This document shows, one piece after another, positions 1 through 8,770 of a stretch of DNA of 64,000 bases. Every line of letters starts with the position of its first letter. The stretch's first letter is position 1. Position numbers and translations under genes: made by a program. This DNA comes from JAJCYK01 sp965212195 (GTDB taxonomy: Bacteria > Bacteroidota > Bacteroidia > Cytophagales > Cyclobacteriaceae). The DNA is taken from positions 1-64,000 of the forward strand of contig CBDBUW010000015.1 in assembly GCA_965212195.1 (NCBI GenBank), in the 5' to 3' direction. Below the pieces are notes generated by a model. That model searched no databases. It worked only from the letters and a program-made list of their open reading frames with translations, and had not been told where the DNA came from.

Positions 1-1388
1 CTACGGAATTCCGGTTTCCAGAAACTGAGCTTAATGGCCGTGTATAAATTGATCCTGTTGCTGTTACCGCTAAAAAGTCCTGAAAAGGCGTTGGTAGAAC
101 CTAAGACCAAAGGTCCCCAGCGCAAATAAAGGCCTACCTGAGTTCCGGAGAGCGAATTGGTGTATAAAGGTAAGGCTGCACCAAAGCGCCTTTTTTCATA
201 ACGGAAGGTCAGGGCATAGCTGCTGGGATTTCTTACTTCAAATAGTTTTCTTTCCCCACCACGCAATCCAATAAAAGGTGAGAAATTCACATAAAATGGA
301 CCCTTAATGTGATAGTCGATTTGGAATGCCAGGGTAGCGGGTAATTTAACCTTAAAAGTAGGATCGGTTTCTCGTTCAGTAAACAAATTATTGAGGGTGT
401 CCGCCAGCTCCTCCACCGTCTCTATTTCCCTAAATGAATTCAGGGAAAATTCATCGACATTAACGCTGTAGTCAAAACTGTCCTCCGTTTTGTTGAACTT
501 TAAAGTCCCTTGATCGATAAAAGCTAGCCCAACTTTAAAGCGATAACCCGGATGGTAGTCCCAGGGATTCTTTTTGGGATATTCCCGGGAGTCGGCAAAT
601 TCATACTCTACTCCGATATTAATACCAAACGAGGTGTTTTGGAAAAAGTCAAACTCTCCGTCAAAGGTCTGCTGAAGGTCATTGCTATATCCGAACTCTA
701 AGCTGCCGCTCACATTCACTAAGGTATCCTGATCCTGCACCCCAAAGCTGAGGTTACTGAGTCTGATATAGCCGGACCCTACCGCGGTGATAAGTTTTGG
801 GGTGATACCCACCCGCAACTTATGATTATTTTTGTGTAGCAATTGCCGTGCATATGTAAAGTTGTATTCAATCCAATTATCCACAGTTCCGTCCACAGAG
901 GCGTTGCTAAAAACTTCTCCGATGAGCTCGGGGACGTCAAAATCATTCCTTAAAAGTTCACTTATACGGTTATCTCCGGTTTCAAGATTGGTTTTGGTTC
1001 TGACCCGCATAGAAAACCCCAAGGCTGACACACTATCGAGACTGACAATGGCTGATGGCAGTATTGCTTGTCCGCTTACCAGGTAATCGCTCTCGCCATC
1101 CTCTAAGGTTCGGAAGAAGCTTCCCTCTCCCACTTCGTTGACTTCATTGGCTATTTTAAAATTGGTGAAGAGGTTGGCATTAAATCCGATTAGATCAGCA
1201 CCGATTATACTTACATCCACCTTATAGGGTGTGGTGGCTATGGAAGCCGGATTGATCTGCATACGGTTGACGCCTGCGAAGTTATCGGTGTTGTAGCCGG
1301 TCCAGTCCTGGGCCCAGTTATGGAAACCCATCAGTATAAAACCGATGGTCAAGAAAAGAGCAAACCTATTCCTATTAAAAAAGGACAT
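1..1388 (-). CDS. Outer-membrane beta-barrel protein, DUF5723-like (3' end beyond left edge)
   Basis: The frame is open from an ATG at 1388 to the window edge, giving 462 codons with no stop, so the C terminus lies outside. The start is a signal peptide (hydrophobic residues about 9-22, ending WAQ). A typical early INPA motif follows (NRMQINPAS, about residues 36-44). The rest is alternating polar and aromatic residues as in transmembrane beta strands, with strand-like stretches such as GYRFKVGLAF and RINLYTAIKLSF near the edge. This pattern fits the DUF5723 family of Bacteroidota surface barrels, whose role is unknown. It is separated by 133 bp from the formylglycine-generating enzyme gene on the same strand. 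The family name is tentative; the barrel character is clear. Confidence 0.72.
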   Translation of the reverse strand, partial: MSFFNRNRFALFLTIGFILMGFHNWAQDWTGYNTDNFAGVNRMQINPASIATTPYKVDVSIIGADLIGFNANLFTNFKIANEVNEVGEGSFFRTLEDGESDYLVSGQAILPSAIVSLDSVSALGFSMRVRTKTNLETGDNRISELLRNDFDVPELIGEVFSNASVDGTVDNWIEYNFTYARQLLHKNNHKLRVGITPKLITAVGSGYIRLSNLSFGVQDQDTLVNVSGSLEFGYSNDLQQTFDGEFDFFQNTSFGINIGVEYEFADSREYPKKNPWDYHPGYRFKVGLAFIDQGTLKFNKTEDSFDYSVNVDEFSLNSFREIETVEELADTLNNLFTERETDPTFKVKLPATLAFQIDYHIKGPFYVNFSPFIGLRGGERKLFEVRNPSSYALTFRYEKRRFGAALPLYTNSLSGTQVGLYLRWGPLVLGSTNAFSGLFSGNSNRINLYTAIKLSFWKPEFR

Positions 1389-1521
1389 CTTGTTGTTTAT
1401 TTAGGTTAAAACCTATGGTAGTGAGTTTGATAAGTTATCGAAAAATTTTCAATAAAAATACTGTATCTATTTAGGGAACTCGTACCAACAAGATCACTTA
1501 CAAATATGACTTTATGCAGGA

Positions 1522-2646
1522 CTATAGTGATTTGAGTTGTTCCCACATCTCTTGTGTCATCACCCCTCTGAACCCGGCGTGGTCCTGTCCGGTATCCGCG
1601 CTGGAGTGCATACGGGCGCTGGCCCGGTAACTGCTGCAATAGCTGTCATTACATAGAAAGGAACCCCCTCGCTGCACTCTTTGGGGCATATAGGGTTGGC
1701 GAGGGTCAAAAGCTTGATCCGGCCCTTGAGGGTTAACTACCAGACCTTTTTCGGCTAGCTGTTGATAATAGTACACATTATACCAGTCGCTGGTCCATTC
1801 CCACACATTGCCCGCCATATCGTAGAGTCCATAGCCATTGGGAGGAAAGGATTTTACCGGGGCCGTGGTAAAGAATCCATCGTCTTGGGTGTTATGCTCC
1901 GGGAACTTCCCCTGCCAGGTGTTGCCGCACACCGTAATATTCTTGTTGTCGCCCCAAGGATAGAGTTTATCGATCAAACCGCCCCGGGCTGCAAACTCCC
2001 ATTCTGCCTCTGTGGGCAGGCGTTTTCCGGCCCATTTCAAATAAGCCTGGGCGTCGTCCCAGGAGACCTGTACTACCGGATGAATGTCCTTACCTTCTAT
2101 ACTGCTCTCAGGACCTTGGGGATGCCGCCAGCTGGCACCGGGCACCCAATCCCACCATTGCGACCAGTCAAATAAATTGTTTGTTGCTACCGGCGTAAAG
2201 ACCATACTGGCCGCTACTAAAAGAGAATCTGCCGGCTTGGGCGTGTCAGGAGGCAGCTGAGTTTTCAATTGCTCCCAGTCGGGCTTTTGTTCGGCAGTAG
2301 TCAGGTAACCAGTAGCCTCCACGAACTCCGAAAATTGAGCATTGGTAATCTCCGTCACATCCATCCAAAAACCATCAACTTGTACTTGATGGGCCGGTCT
2401 TTCGTCGGGACGGGCCTCTTGATCATTGTCCAGAGCACCCATAGCAAAGGTGCCGCCTGGTATCCACACCATGCCGGGAGGGCCGTCGGAAGGCGGCTGC
2501 GAAATGGTTTGAGATTGTTTGACTGTAGTTTGAGGCGTTTGGTTGGAAGTTTTCCGATCCGCTTCCGGGGTTGCACAAGCAAAGATCAGCAAACCAATAG
2601 CCAATAGTAAACCGGATCGCTGGAAATAGAATTGAGTTTTAAACAT
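1522..2646 (-). CDS. Formylglycine-generating enzyme (sulfatase-modifying factor), lipoprotein
   Basis: This 374-residue protein belongs to the FGE/SUMF1 fold. It begins with a lipobox (LIFAC, Cys24), so it is probably a periplasm-facing lipoprotein. The FGE-sulfatase domain spans about residues 57-365: MVWIPGGTFAMG at 59-70, VSWDDAQAYLKWAGKRLPTE at 204-223, the GYGLYDMAGNVWEW motif at 271-284, and RVQRGGSF at 323-330. The two active-site cysteines of true FGEs are present in the C-x4-C arrangement (Cys332 and Cys337 in LCNDSYC), which many FGE-like relatives lack. The enzyme oxidises the Cys of the C-x-P/A-x-R motif of sulfatases to formylglycine. Three such sulfatases lie at 13.4-24 kb, its likely substrates. 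The function is well supported; the pairing is inferred. Confidence 0.93.
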   Translation of the reverse strand: MFKTQFYFQRSGLLLAIGLLIFACATPEADRKTSNQTPQTTVKQSQTISQPPSDGPPGMVWIPGGTFAMGALDNDQEARPDERPAHQVQVDGFWMDVTEITNAQFSEFVEATGYLTTAEQKPDWEQLKTQLPPDTPKPADSLLVAASMVFTPVATNNLFDWSQWWDWVPGASWRHPQGPESSIEGKDIHPVVQVSWDDAQAYLKWAGKRLPTEAEWEFAARGGLIDKLYPWGDNKNITVCGNTWQGKFPEHNTQDDGFFTTAPVKSFPPNGYGLYDMAGNVWEWTSDWYNVYYYQQLAEKGLVVNPQGPDQAFDPRQPYMPQRVQRGGSFLCNDSYCSSYRASARMHSSADTGQDHAGFRGVMTQEMWEQLKSL

Positions 2647-2720
2647 CAGACTTGTTCTGAAAAAGCAGAACTTTAAATATACAAACTAACCACAGGGCAA
2701 AAAAGTCAGGTCCAAGTTAC

Positions 2721-3305
2721 TTAGAACCTTTTTCCTACCGCCAGGCCCATAGACCAGGAATCGTATATCCCTTCCTTGCTGTCGTAGAAGATACCCGGCG
2801 ATAGCTCCCAATGTTTGCCCATTTCAAATTCATACTCCACACCAAACCTGTAGACCATGAAGTTTTCATTTTTTTCCAATTCGATGCCTGGGCCTACATA
2901 AACCACCAGACTATGTATCGGTTTGAAAAGCCCCACTACGGATATGATGAAGGGCCGCTCCCGTTCTAGTTCGGAGCGCTCTTCATTATCGATCACGTAA
3001 CTAATCATTTCTAGATCGGTATGTAATCCCACTGCCCATTTATGGTTGAACCAGTATTCATAGTCAATACCCCAGGATGGGGCTATTACCGTTCCTACAC
3101 GGCCTTCATCCGGATTTCCCGCGGGGATATGAGTATGGCCGATCACCAGCGAAAGTTTATGATGCTTGAACTCGTGCTCTTCCGATTGCTCAACAGAAAC
3201 TTCATCATCATGTCCCTTATCATGCTCAGAGTGCTGCGCCTGTAACGAAATAATACCACAGCTCATGAAAAGCATAATAAGGGCGGCCGGGAAGGGGAAT
3301 CTCAT
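2721..3305 (-). CDS. Secreted protein, probable outer-membrane barrel, His-rich N terminus
   Basis: The 194-residue product has a signal peptide (MRFPFPAALIMLFMSCG..LQAQ). A short His/Glu/Asp-rich segment follows (HSEHDKGHDDE and EHEFKHHK, about 25-50), which could bind divalent metal. The remainder has alternating strands (IDYEYWFNHKWAVGLHTD, FGVEYEFEMGKHWELSPG, MGLAVGKRF) and ends in an aromatic residue, as in beta-barrel outer-membrane proteins. It starts 10 bp after the stop of the upstream DUF4136-like lipoprotein gene and is probably co-transcribed with it. No specific family was recognised. The acidic/His segment suggests, but does not show, a metal-related role. Confidence 0.7.
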   Translation of the reverse strand: MRFPFPAALIMLFMSCGIISLQAQHSEHDKGHDDEVSVEQSEEHEFKHHKLSLVIGHTHIPAGNPDEGRVGTVIAPSWGIDYEYWFNHKWAVGLHTDLEMISYVIDNEERSELERERPFIISVVGLFKPIHSLVVYVGPGIELEKNENFMVYRFGVEYEFEMGKHWELSPGIFYDSKEGIYDSWSMGLAVGKRF

Positions 3306-3315
3306 AACATCAGGG

Positions 3316-3984
3316 TTAACGATTCAAGGCGTTTTTGCCTATCATTTCATTCACGATCAATCTAGCAAAATCGGGGGCCTCTTTGGCTACTGATTGGGGA
3401 TCTTCTGTCTTGGTCTGCCCGGTCCAGATGAGATTCTCTGATTCCACGTCGTATAGATTGGATTCCACGAAATAAGTAGTGTTGGTGGTGTAATACCCCG
3501 GATAATGAATGGTGGTATAGGCGTAATTGTAATACCCGTAATAGGTATAATCATAAACTGGAAAGGCAAAGGAAAAACTGGATCCCTGATTATAGCGGCT
3601 TTCCTTTTGCACATCCAGTACACCGATTATTAAAAGTGCATCGAATTCAAACCTTTGCACTCGTGCTTTTACCATCTGTTTCAACTCCTCCGGATCAATG
3701 TCCAATTCTTTTACGATGTTTTTCTTGCCGGCTAAGGGGAAAATATCAAAAGTTGCTGTGGCAGGAATACCTTTAGAGCGCAGTTCCCCGGCGACACTGG
3801 TTTCCAGCAGCGTGCGGTTGGACATATTGGGGGACATGACCACCACACCCAGGCTATTGAATTGTTTAGGAGCTGCCTCTGGTTTCTTCCATGACCCTAC
3901 CAGCTTGGTGGTCTGACAGGCACCAAAAAGTCCCAGGATGCACCCTAAGACAAAAGTCAGTTTAAGAGATTTTATCATCATCAT
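3316..3984 (-). CDS. Lipoprotein with DUF4136-like fold and tyrosine-rich insert
   Basis: This 222-residue protein has a lipoprotein signal (GLFGAC, Cys23). The motif VGSWKKP follows directly, then a Rossmann-like stretch (FNSLGVVVM..SNRTLLETSVAGELRSKG). This arrangement is typical of small DUF4136-type lipoproteins that may bind ligands in the periplasm. A tyrosine-rich stretch (YDYTYYGYYNYAYTTIHYPGYY, interrupted by other residues) sits at about 143-166. The C-terminal part (DVESENLIWTGQT) resembles the conserved end of the family. It has a paralogue in this window at 12475-13131 with the same layout and a similar Tyr-rich insert. Three start ATGs lie in tandem; the first is used here. Exact role unknown. 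Confidence 0.75.
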   Translation of the reverse strand: MMMIKSLKLTFVLGCILGLFGACQTTKLVGSWKKPEAAPKQFNSLGVVVMSPNMSNRTLLETSVAGELRSKGIPATATFDIFPLAGKKNIVKELDIDPEELKQMVKARVQRFEFDALLIIGVLDVQKESRYNQGSSFSFAFPVYDYTYYGYYNYAYTTIHYPGYYTTNTTYFVESNLYDVESENLIWTGQTKTEDPQSVAKEAPDFARLIVNEMIGKNALNR

Positions 3985-4032
3985 TTGGTATCATTCAATT
4001 TGGAAAGGTAATGAAATCACCCGGGTCGGCCA

Positions 4033-4824
4033 TCAGTCAGCCTCTGATTTATGCAACCTTTTATAAATGCTAATTCGAAAAACATAATCGGAGATCTTAA
4101 AGTCTTCCTCTTTGCTGGAGCGGGACCGAAATCGATTAGCCATAAATACATAGTGCCAATCTCGGGATTGCACATAGGCTATACCTGTACCCAATCTATT
4201 GCGGTTGGTAAAAAAACCTCCCACCTCATTCTGAAAGGGAAAGAAAAACTCTAAATAAGTGGGGATGTACCAATACCGAGTGCCACATTCTTTGCAGAGA
4301 TTCAGATTTGCTGACAGTTTATAACGGGCGCGGGGGTTAAAGTCAGTCTCCTCACTGCTAAAGATGATCTGTTGTTCCAACCGCACCAGATGATTCACGC
4401 GCAACCGCCTTTGTAAGGCTGGAATCCTTTTAAAAGAAGGCCAATCCACACTTATCCCTTGCCAGGGACGGATTTCCATATTGTTTGATTCGCTATGTAA
4501 AATAGAATAAAATAATCCAACACCTCCCAGCAAGGTGATATTCTCCCTGTAATGGTAACGAACCGATGGCCTTACATAAATCCGCTCTGAAATTCGATCG
4601 TTGAAGAAGGTCCGGAAGCCGGCGTCACCAAAATAATCCAGTTTGTCGTTGGCTATCAAACTTAAATGCAGATCCAACCACAGTTGGTAATTGTTTACAT
4701 TTTTATCACTATTTACATTTTGTGAGATCAAACTTCCTGGTAGACTAAACAGTATTAAACAAAGCAGTGTCTTCAGATTCCAGTCAATTTTAATAGTATA
4801 TGCTAATCTATATTTTCTCAACAC
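4033..4824 (-). CDS. DUF2490-like outer-membrane protein
   Basis: The 263-residue product has a signal-type hydrophobic segment (LLCLILFSLPGSLISQ, about 20-35) after a long basic N-region. Its sequence is consistent with a barrel of the DUF2490 type: YQLWLDLHLSLIANDKLDYFGDAG near the start, YVRPSVRYHYRENITLLGGVGLFY, LVRLEQQI, ARYKLSANL and VFRISIYKRL near the end. A CxxC pair (NLCKECG, about 183) is unusual for an outer-membrane protein. The frame opens with GTG at 4824, directly followed by TTG; no ATG precedes the signal segment, so a non-ATG start is required. Function unknown. Confidence 0.7.
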   Translation of the reverse strand: MLRKYRLAYTIKIDWNLKTLLCLILFSLPGSLISQNVNSDKNVNNYQLWLDLHLSLIANDKLDYFGDAGFRTFFNDRISERIYVRPSVRYHYRENITLLGGVGLFYSILHSESNNMEIRPWQGISVDWPSFKRIPALQRRLRVNHLVRLEQQIIFSSEETDFNPRARYKLSANLNLCKECGTRYWYIPTYLEFFFPFQNEVGGFFTNRNRLGTGIAYVQSRDWHYVFMANRFRSRSSKEEDFKISDYVFRISIYKRLHKSEAD

Positions 4825-4882
4825 TAATGTGATTTGATATCTATTTTATGACCGAAGGTATTTAAGATTAATACAGAACTAG

Positions 4883-5599
4883 CTATTCTTCCGCTATCTC
4901 CACAAAAGGGAAAGTGAGGATAAACTGGAATGTGGAATGGTTGGCAGATAGACCTATTTCACTTTCAAAAACTTCATTAAAGCCGTAGGCATACCTCAAT
5001 CTGAGGTCTATGCCCTTTCCTCCCCGTTTCTCTTTGAACGCATAACCCACTTCTACGGGAATACTCCAGTCAAAACTTTTAAAATTATCTTCAAGATCTT
5101 GTTCCACATCCACCAAAGTGCCACTGCTCAGGCTAATCTCTGTCTCTTGTTTGGCGGAGGTGAGAAAACTGAGTTGAGGGCCGGCAGAGAAATACCACCC
5201 AGCCGGTAATCGATATTGCAGCAACAAGGGTACTTCAATATAATTGAGTTTAATCTTACTGGTGGTTTCATCCACGTCAAACTGCTCATCCAGATCTATA
5301 GGATTCGCTACATCCCGGGCCCCTTTGGGAGATAGCGGCTTAAATTCGGGAGCCAGATACCAGCGATCATTTATTTTAATATGAGTGCCCAAACCAAAAT
5401 TAAGACCTATTAAACTCTTGCCCTCATCGAATCCACTCATTGTGGCAGCGTTTAATCCAATATCCAGGCTCAAGTGGAAATTTTCGGAAGCCACCTTATC
5501 TCCAAAGATCAATATAAATAATGCCGCTTGCGCCTGAGCACGTTCCGTGGTTATTATTATTGTAACTCCTGCAATCAGCAATAGTAGTATTCTTTTCAT
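4883..5599 (-). CDS. PorT-like outer-membrane beta-barrel protein
   Basis: The 238-residue protein has a signal peptide (MKRILLLLIAGVTIII..QAQA). A barrel follows with the signature of the porT/OMP_b-brl_2 group: LSLDIGLNAATMSGF, LNFGLGTHIKINDRWYLAPEF, KLNYIEVPLLLQYRL and WYFSAGPQLSFLTSA, ending in FQFILTFPFVEI. PVEVGYAF near 190 is another family feature. Members are abundant in Bacteroidota; most have no assigned role, and PorT itself belongs to the type IX secretion system. No secretion partner genes are next to it, so it should not be called porT. It lies 40 bp downstream of a small membrane-protein gene on the same strand. Confidence 0.8.
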   Translation of the reverse strand: MKRILLLLIAGVTIIITTERAQAQAALFILIFGDKVASENFHLSLDIGLNAATMSGFDEGKSLIGLNFGLGTHIKINDRWYLAPEFKPLSPKGARDVANPIDLDEQFDVDETTSKIKLNYIEVPLLLQYRLPAGWYFSAGPQLSFLTSAKQETEISLSSGTLVDVEQDLEDNFKSFDWSIPVEVGYAFKEKRGGKGIDLRLRYAYGFNEVFESEIGLSANHSTFQFILTFPFVEIAEE

Positions 5600-5639
5600 A
5601 TTCTTTTAACATTAGGTTCCTATGGTCCAAAAGGACCGG

Positions 5640-6071
5640 CTACTGCTTTTCCTCACCTGAAATGCGTTTCATGACTGCCTGACGATATGCCTCATTGATA
5701 TCAGTTTGATTGTCCAAAACAATTTCCAATAGGTAAACTGTTATGGCGGCTCCCCACAGGGCCACACCACCTTCAAAGGTGAGGTCCAGAAAAAAACCAT
5801 GAAATAGATTGTCATCACCAATTATGGGATTGAATCTGAAAAATATGGACAGTGCCACCAGCACAAAGCCCACACCTGCAGCCAGCCACAGGTATAATTT
5901 TTTAGCGGCTAGGGTATCCGTCATAAGTTCCAGTTCTTCAGGATATTTTCTAAAGAACTCTACCTCATCATCTGTAATGATGATTTCCGTTTTTCTGAGA
6001 TTCTTCAGTATCAATTTTCTTTGAATTCTTCTTTCTCTGCTGCGGAGGTTTATCTTTTGCGGTGTTTTCAT
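5640..6071 (-). CDS. Small two-helix membrane protein, unknown function
   Basis: This is a 143-residue protein with a strongly basic N terminus (KINLRSRERRIQRKLILKNLRK) and an acidic linker. Two predicted transmembrane helices follow at about 60-79 (LYLWLAAGVGFVLVALSIFF) and 100-119 (GGVALWGAAITVYLLEIVL). It ends in a soluble tail (YRQAVMKRISGEEKQ). No signal peptide or known domain was recognised. It lies on the same strand as, and between, a barrel gene and another small membrane-protein gene, with gaps of 40 and 46 bp, so co-transcription is plausible. A short perfect palindrome (GGTCC-AAAA-GGACC) lies just after its stop. Confidence 0.65.
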   Translation of the reverse strand: MKTPQKINLRSRERRIQRKLILKNLRKTEIIITDDEVEFFRKYPEELELMTDTLAAKKLYLWLAAGVGFVLVALSIFFRFNPIIGDDNLFHGFFLDLTFEGGVALWGAAITVYLLEIVLDNQTDINEAYRQAVMKRISGEEKQ

Positions 6072-6117
6072 ACTTCCAATTTTAGAATCTATTTAAGCGC
6101 ACTCCTGAATGAAATGG

Positions 6118-6558
6118 CTATTGGGATAATCGCTTACTCAACCGGTTACTAATACCTCTGGCCAGGGCATAAGGAAGCGCTATCACCACAGTTCCTACCA
6201 TGACGGCGCCCATGATAAAAAGACCATGAAACAAATAGATCTGCACTATAGCATCCAGTACAATACCCATAGCCAGCACTTTTGCTATGGATCTTAGTCC
6301 GTGTTTAAGGATATCCCGTCTTCTTTCTTTCCCTAAGATTATACTCAAAATATATGGAGGCTTCTTTAAACTGGCATCCATCCTTCCATCCTTGATCCCA
6401 AAGATAATGGCCATCAAAGGTTGTACAATAAATCGAAGATGAAAAGGCCCGGTAAAGCGCTCCACTAATTTTTCGGAGACTGTTAAATCCTGAGCCTGCA
6501 TGGCACCTCCACAAAGTAGCAGCAGCGTAATAAGCAGCAGATTTCTCATATCAAACAT
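6118..6558 (-). CDS. Small membrane protein with signal peptide, unknown function
   Basis: The 146-residue product has a cleavable-type signal (MRNLLLITLLLLCGGAMQAQ, starting at Met4). A hydrophobic but loop-rich middle (FIVQPLMAIIFGIKDGRMD) follows, then a C-terminal pair of membrane helices (about 93-135, including LFHGLFIMGAVMVGTVVIALPYA). The basic GKERRRDILKHGLRSIAK segment probably faces the cytoplasm. Met1 (6558) and Met4 (6549) are both possible starts; Met4 gives the more usual signal peptide. It is the first gene of the short minus-strand run that continues to 5640. No family was recognised. Confidence 0.6.
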   Translation of the reverse strand: MFDMRNLLLITLLLLCGGAMQAQDLTVSEKLVERFTGPFHLRFIVQPLMAIIFGIKDGRMDASLKKPPYILSIILGKERRRDILKHGLRSIAKVLAMGIVLDAIVQIYLFHGLFIMGAVMVGTVVIALPYALARGISNRLSKRLSQ

Positions 6559-6654
6559 TCCATGATTAAAAAGTGAGTAACCTCTACTTAACGAAAGCCT
6601 GGAGGAGGCATCACTACATTGGTCAGTCTAAACTAACCAATTTCGTATTCCCTG

Positions 6655-6693
6655 CAAAAAAGAAAGCCATCTCATCCTCTGAGACGGCTTTCT
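6655..6693 (-). terminator. Rho-independent terminator of the acyl-CoA dehydrogenase gene
   Basis: A near-perfect stem (AGAAAGCC paired with GGCTTTCT, with inner TCTCA/TGAGA) spans 6661-6693. On the minus strand a run of six T follows at once. It sits 22 bp beyond the stop of the gene at 6715-7836. Confidence 0.85.
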
Positions 6694-6714
6694 AAACCAA
6701 CTAATATCCGACTG

Positions 6715-7836
6715 TTATGTACTTGTTAAATGCTTGCCAGAAAACAGCAATTGTTCCGCTTCCTGCAATGGGTGGTACTTGGCTCCCTGTATATCACGGA
6801 AGAGCCTTTCCAGGGTGTTGGATTTAAAGTAGCTGGTTCCTCCCACGACTTCCGTGGCAATAGTTACTACCTTGATCACCGCCTGGGCCACATTGGATTT
6901 TCGGGTCAATATCTGATGTCCAAGTTCATTTTCTGGTTTAAAATCAAAATTGTTATTGATGCGTACCATGTCTTGCCAGTTCAATTCGGCAGAAGTGAGC
7001 TCGTTGTTAAGCCGAGCCATGGCGGACAATTGATGATCCCTGGGATGCTCATTTCTCTTTACCGCCTGCAGGGCAATTTGGGCGGCCCGTTGAGCAATTC
7101 CCAAATAGACCGCCATGATCAATGGCATGGCCACGGTAAGCACCACGTTCCATACCGGATGGAATTCACCCTGAGGTCTGGATAGCGCTATGGCGGAATC
7201 CGGCACGAACACATCTTCCAGTTTGATGGAATGAGAACCCGTACCCCGCATGCCCATGGTGTTCCAGTTATTCATTACCTCTACTCCAACTGATTTAAAA
7301 GGCACTGGAAAATGAAGCACCTGTGGTCCCACGGGCGCATCTTCGTAAACCGCACTAGTGATCATAATATCACCAACGGCAGATTGGCTGGCAAAGTGTT
7401 TTACAGCATTTAATAAGTAGCCACCTTCCACCTTTGTCAAGCCACCGTTAGAGTCCAGCCAGTCCTTAGCCCCAGTACTCACCAGCACCGGTTGTTCCGC
7501 AGCAATTTTTTTCAAAGTGGCTGCAACATCATGCCCCTGCTTATATTTCCATACATTGGCTGCTACCAGGTGGCTGTGCATGGATAATGCTAGCGCTGTG
7601 GAACCGCATTGCTGGCCTATAATGCGCAGCTGGTCCGCCATTTGCGGGAAGTTCAAGCCTTGTCCTCCTAGTTCCTGGGGAATTAAGGCGGCAAAGTAAT
7701 TATGCTCCTTCAGGTCCTGATAATTGTCTGCTACGAAAGTCCCATTTTGATCGTACTGTTGAGCTTTATCCCCAAAATTTTTCGCTATTTGTTCCGTTAG
7801 CTCATTGCTAATTTTAATTTCTGATATCATGGTCAT
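6715..7836 (-). CDS. Acyl-CoA dehydrogenase family protein
   Basis: This 373-residue flavoenzyme has the acyl-CoA dehydrogenase fold. The N-terminal helical domain includes ALIPQELGGQGLNF. The middle beta domain has WNTMGMRGTGSHSIKLEDVFVP (about 191-212), the conserved M-R-G-T-x-S signature. The C-terminal helical domain has IATEVVGGTSYFKSNTLERLFRDIQGAKYHPLQ near residues 325-357. The ending differs from classical chain-length-specific enzymes and is closer to monooxygenase-like or less-studied ACAD branches, so the substrate cannot be named. It follows a TetR regulator gene (8040-8579) by 203 bp, a common pairing in fatty-acid metabolism. It is well terminated by the hairpin at 6655-6693. 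Confidence 0.88.
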   Translation of the reverse strand: MTMISEIKISNELTEQIAKNFGDKAQQYDQNGTFVADNYQDLKEHNYFAALIPQELGGQGLNFPQMADQLRIIGQQCGSTALALSMHSHLVAANVWKYKQGHDVAATLKKIAAEQPVLVSTGAKDWLDSNGGLTKVEGGYLLNAVKHFASQSAVGDIMITSAVYEDAPVGPQVLHFPVPFKSVGVEVMNNWNTMGMRGTGSHSIKLEDVFVPDSAIALSRPQGEFHPVWNVVLTVAMPLIMAVYLGIAQRAAQIALQAVKRNEHPRDHQLSAMARLNNELTSAELNWQDMVRINNNFDFKPENELGHQILTRKSNVAQAVIKVVTIATEVVGGTSYFKSNTLERLFRDIQGAKYHPLQEAEQLLFSGKHLTST

Positions 7837-8039
7837 GGAAGAATCTTTTTGGCCTTAATGGTGTGTAGGATGGAAAGATTACCGTTGGAGGTGAAAAAGT
7901 TCCAAAAGCTAAGGCGGAGGCAAAGGGGATGGGGTTTTTGTAGTTTGGTTGGTAGCTAGTTGAGTAGACTATTTGTGCTCCTCTGCGGTCTTCGTGGCTT
8001 AGCTTGTAACTTTAACCTAAATTGTAAGTCCACTTCTGA

Positions 8040-8579
8040 TCAGCTTACAGATTCTTTCCCATGTAGCAGCAACTGAATATCCTGGATAGTATCCTTGATA
8101 TCATCGTCATTATTCTGATCATAATGCATCAAAAAATAATCTCGGACCGTTTCAAACAGGCTGAACCCTCGGGCTCTATCCTTATTATTGCCAACATATT
8201 CCAGCCACAAGTCATATACCCGATCTTCTATCAAAACCCTGGCGGAATCAAAACATGCTTTAAATCGGGGTGAGGATTCATTGATCAGCAGCTGCCGTTG
8301 GAAGGCCATGGCACCTTTAAATTCATTAACTACCTGCAGTAAATCGGGATCAAAGGTTTGGCAATCATCTACTCTGCCTGATAACAGGTTATAGTGCTCC
8401 ATATGTCTGTTAAACAGTTCACTTTCATAGATTTCCATGTCACTAAAATGATGGTAGAAACTTGATCTGCTCAGGGCTACCATCATAGAGAGGCGCTCCA
8501 CATTGAAAGCGGCGGTACCTATTTTGCCGAATAGGTCATATCCGGCATCCACCCATTTTACTCTTGTATTTGGTTTCAC
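8040..8579 (-). CDS. TetR-family transcriptional regulator
   Basis: This 179-residue protein has a TetR-type N-terminal helix-turn-helix (about 8-50: WVDAGYDLFGKIGTAAFNVERLSMMVALSRSSFYHHF, interrupted here only for clarity by its turns), with the recognition-helix end SRSSFYHHFSD. The C-terminal two thirds is helical and poorly conserved, as usual for the ligand-binding part. The frame starts with GTG at 8579; no ATG lies in the open frame upstream. A perfect 12-bp palindrome lies 16 bp before the start and is a candidate operator. The next gene downstream on the same strand encodes an acyl-CoA dehydrogenase, its likely target. The ligand is unknown, though an acyl-CoA would fit. Confidence 0.88.
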   Translation of the reverse strand: MKPNTRVKWVDAGYDLFGKIGTAAFNVERLSMMVALSRSSFYHHFSDMEIYESELFNRHMEHYNLLSGRVDDCQTFDPDLLQVVNEFKGAMAFQRQLLINESSPRFKACFDSARVLIEDRVYDLWLEYVGNNKDRARGFSLFETVRDYFLMHYDQNNDDDIKDTIQDIQLLLHGKESVS

Positions 8580-8594
8580 CTGCTGGTTATGGAC

Positions 8595-8606
8595 TAGTGT
8601 ACACTA
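8595..8606. promoter_or_regulatory. Candidate TetR operator (12-bp palindrome)
   Basis: TAGTGTACACTA is a perfect inverted repeat 16 bp upstream of the TetR start codon, where an autoregulatory operator would be expected. Binding by this regulator is inferred from position only. Confidence 0.45.
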
Positions 8607-8738
8607 ATGTCTATTAAGATAACATTTCAGTCCTTACTTTTACAGCTGTTACTATAAATAAATTCCGGTCCGATTGATTCGTACCAGGCTGTTGAAGGTG
8701 ATGATGACCGGAGTTTATGGTTTAGTCATTTATTGGGG

Positions 8739-8770
8739 AGCCGTCCTTTACCGAGGACGGCTTGTTTTTT
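8739..8770 (+). terminator. Terminator-like hairpin facing the plus direction
   Basis: AGCCGTCC pairs with GGACGGCT around an 8-base loop and is followed by TGTTTTTT. It has the form of an intrinsic terminator for plus-strand transcription, although no recognised plus-strand gene lies upstream. The only candidate is a 23-codon frame at 8701-8772 that overlaps it. Confidence 0.5.

Noticed and set aside
1406..1639. 77-codon frame at the 3' side of the FGE gene
   Set aside because: It overlaps the FGE gene in another frame and has no supporting features.
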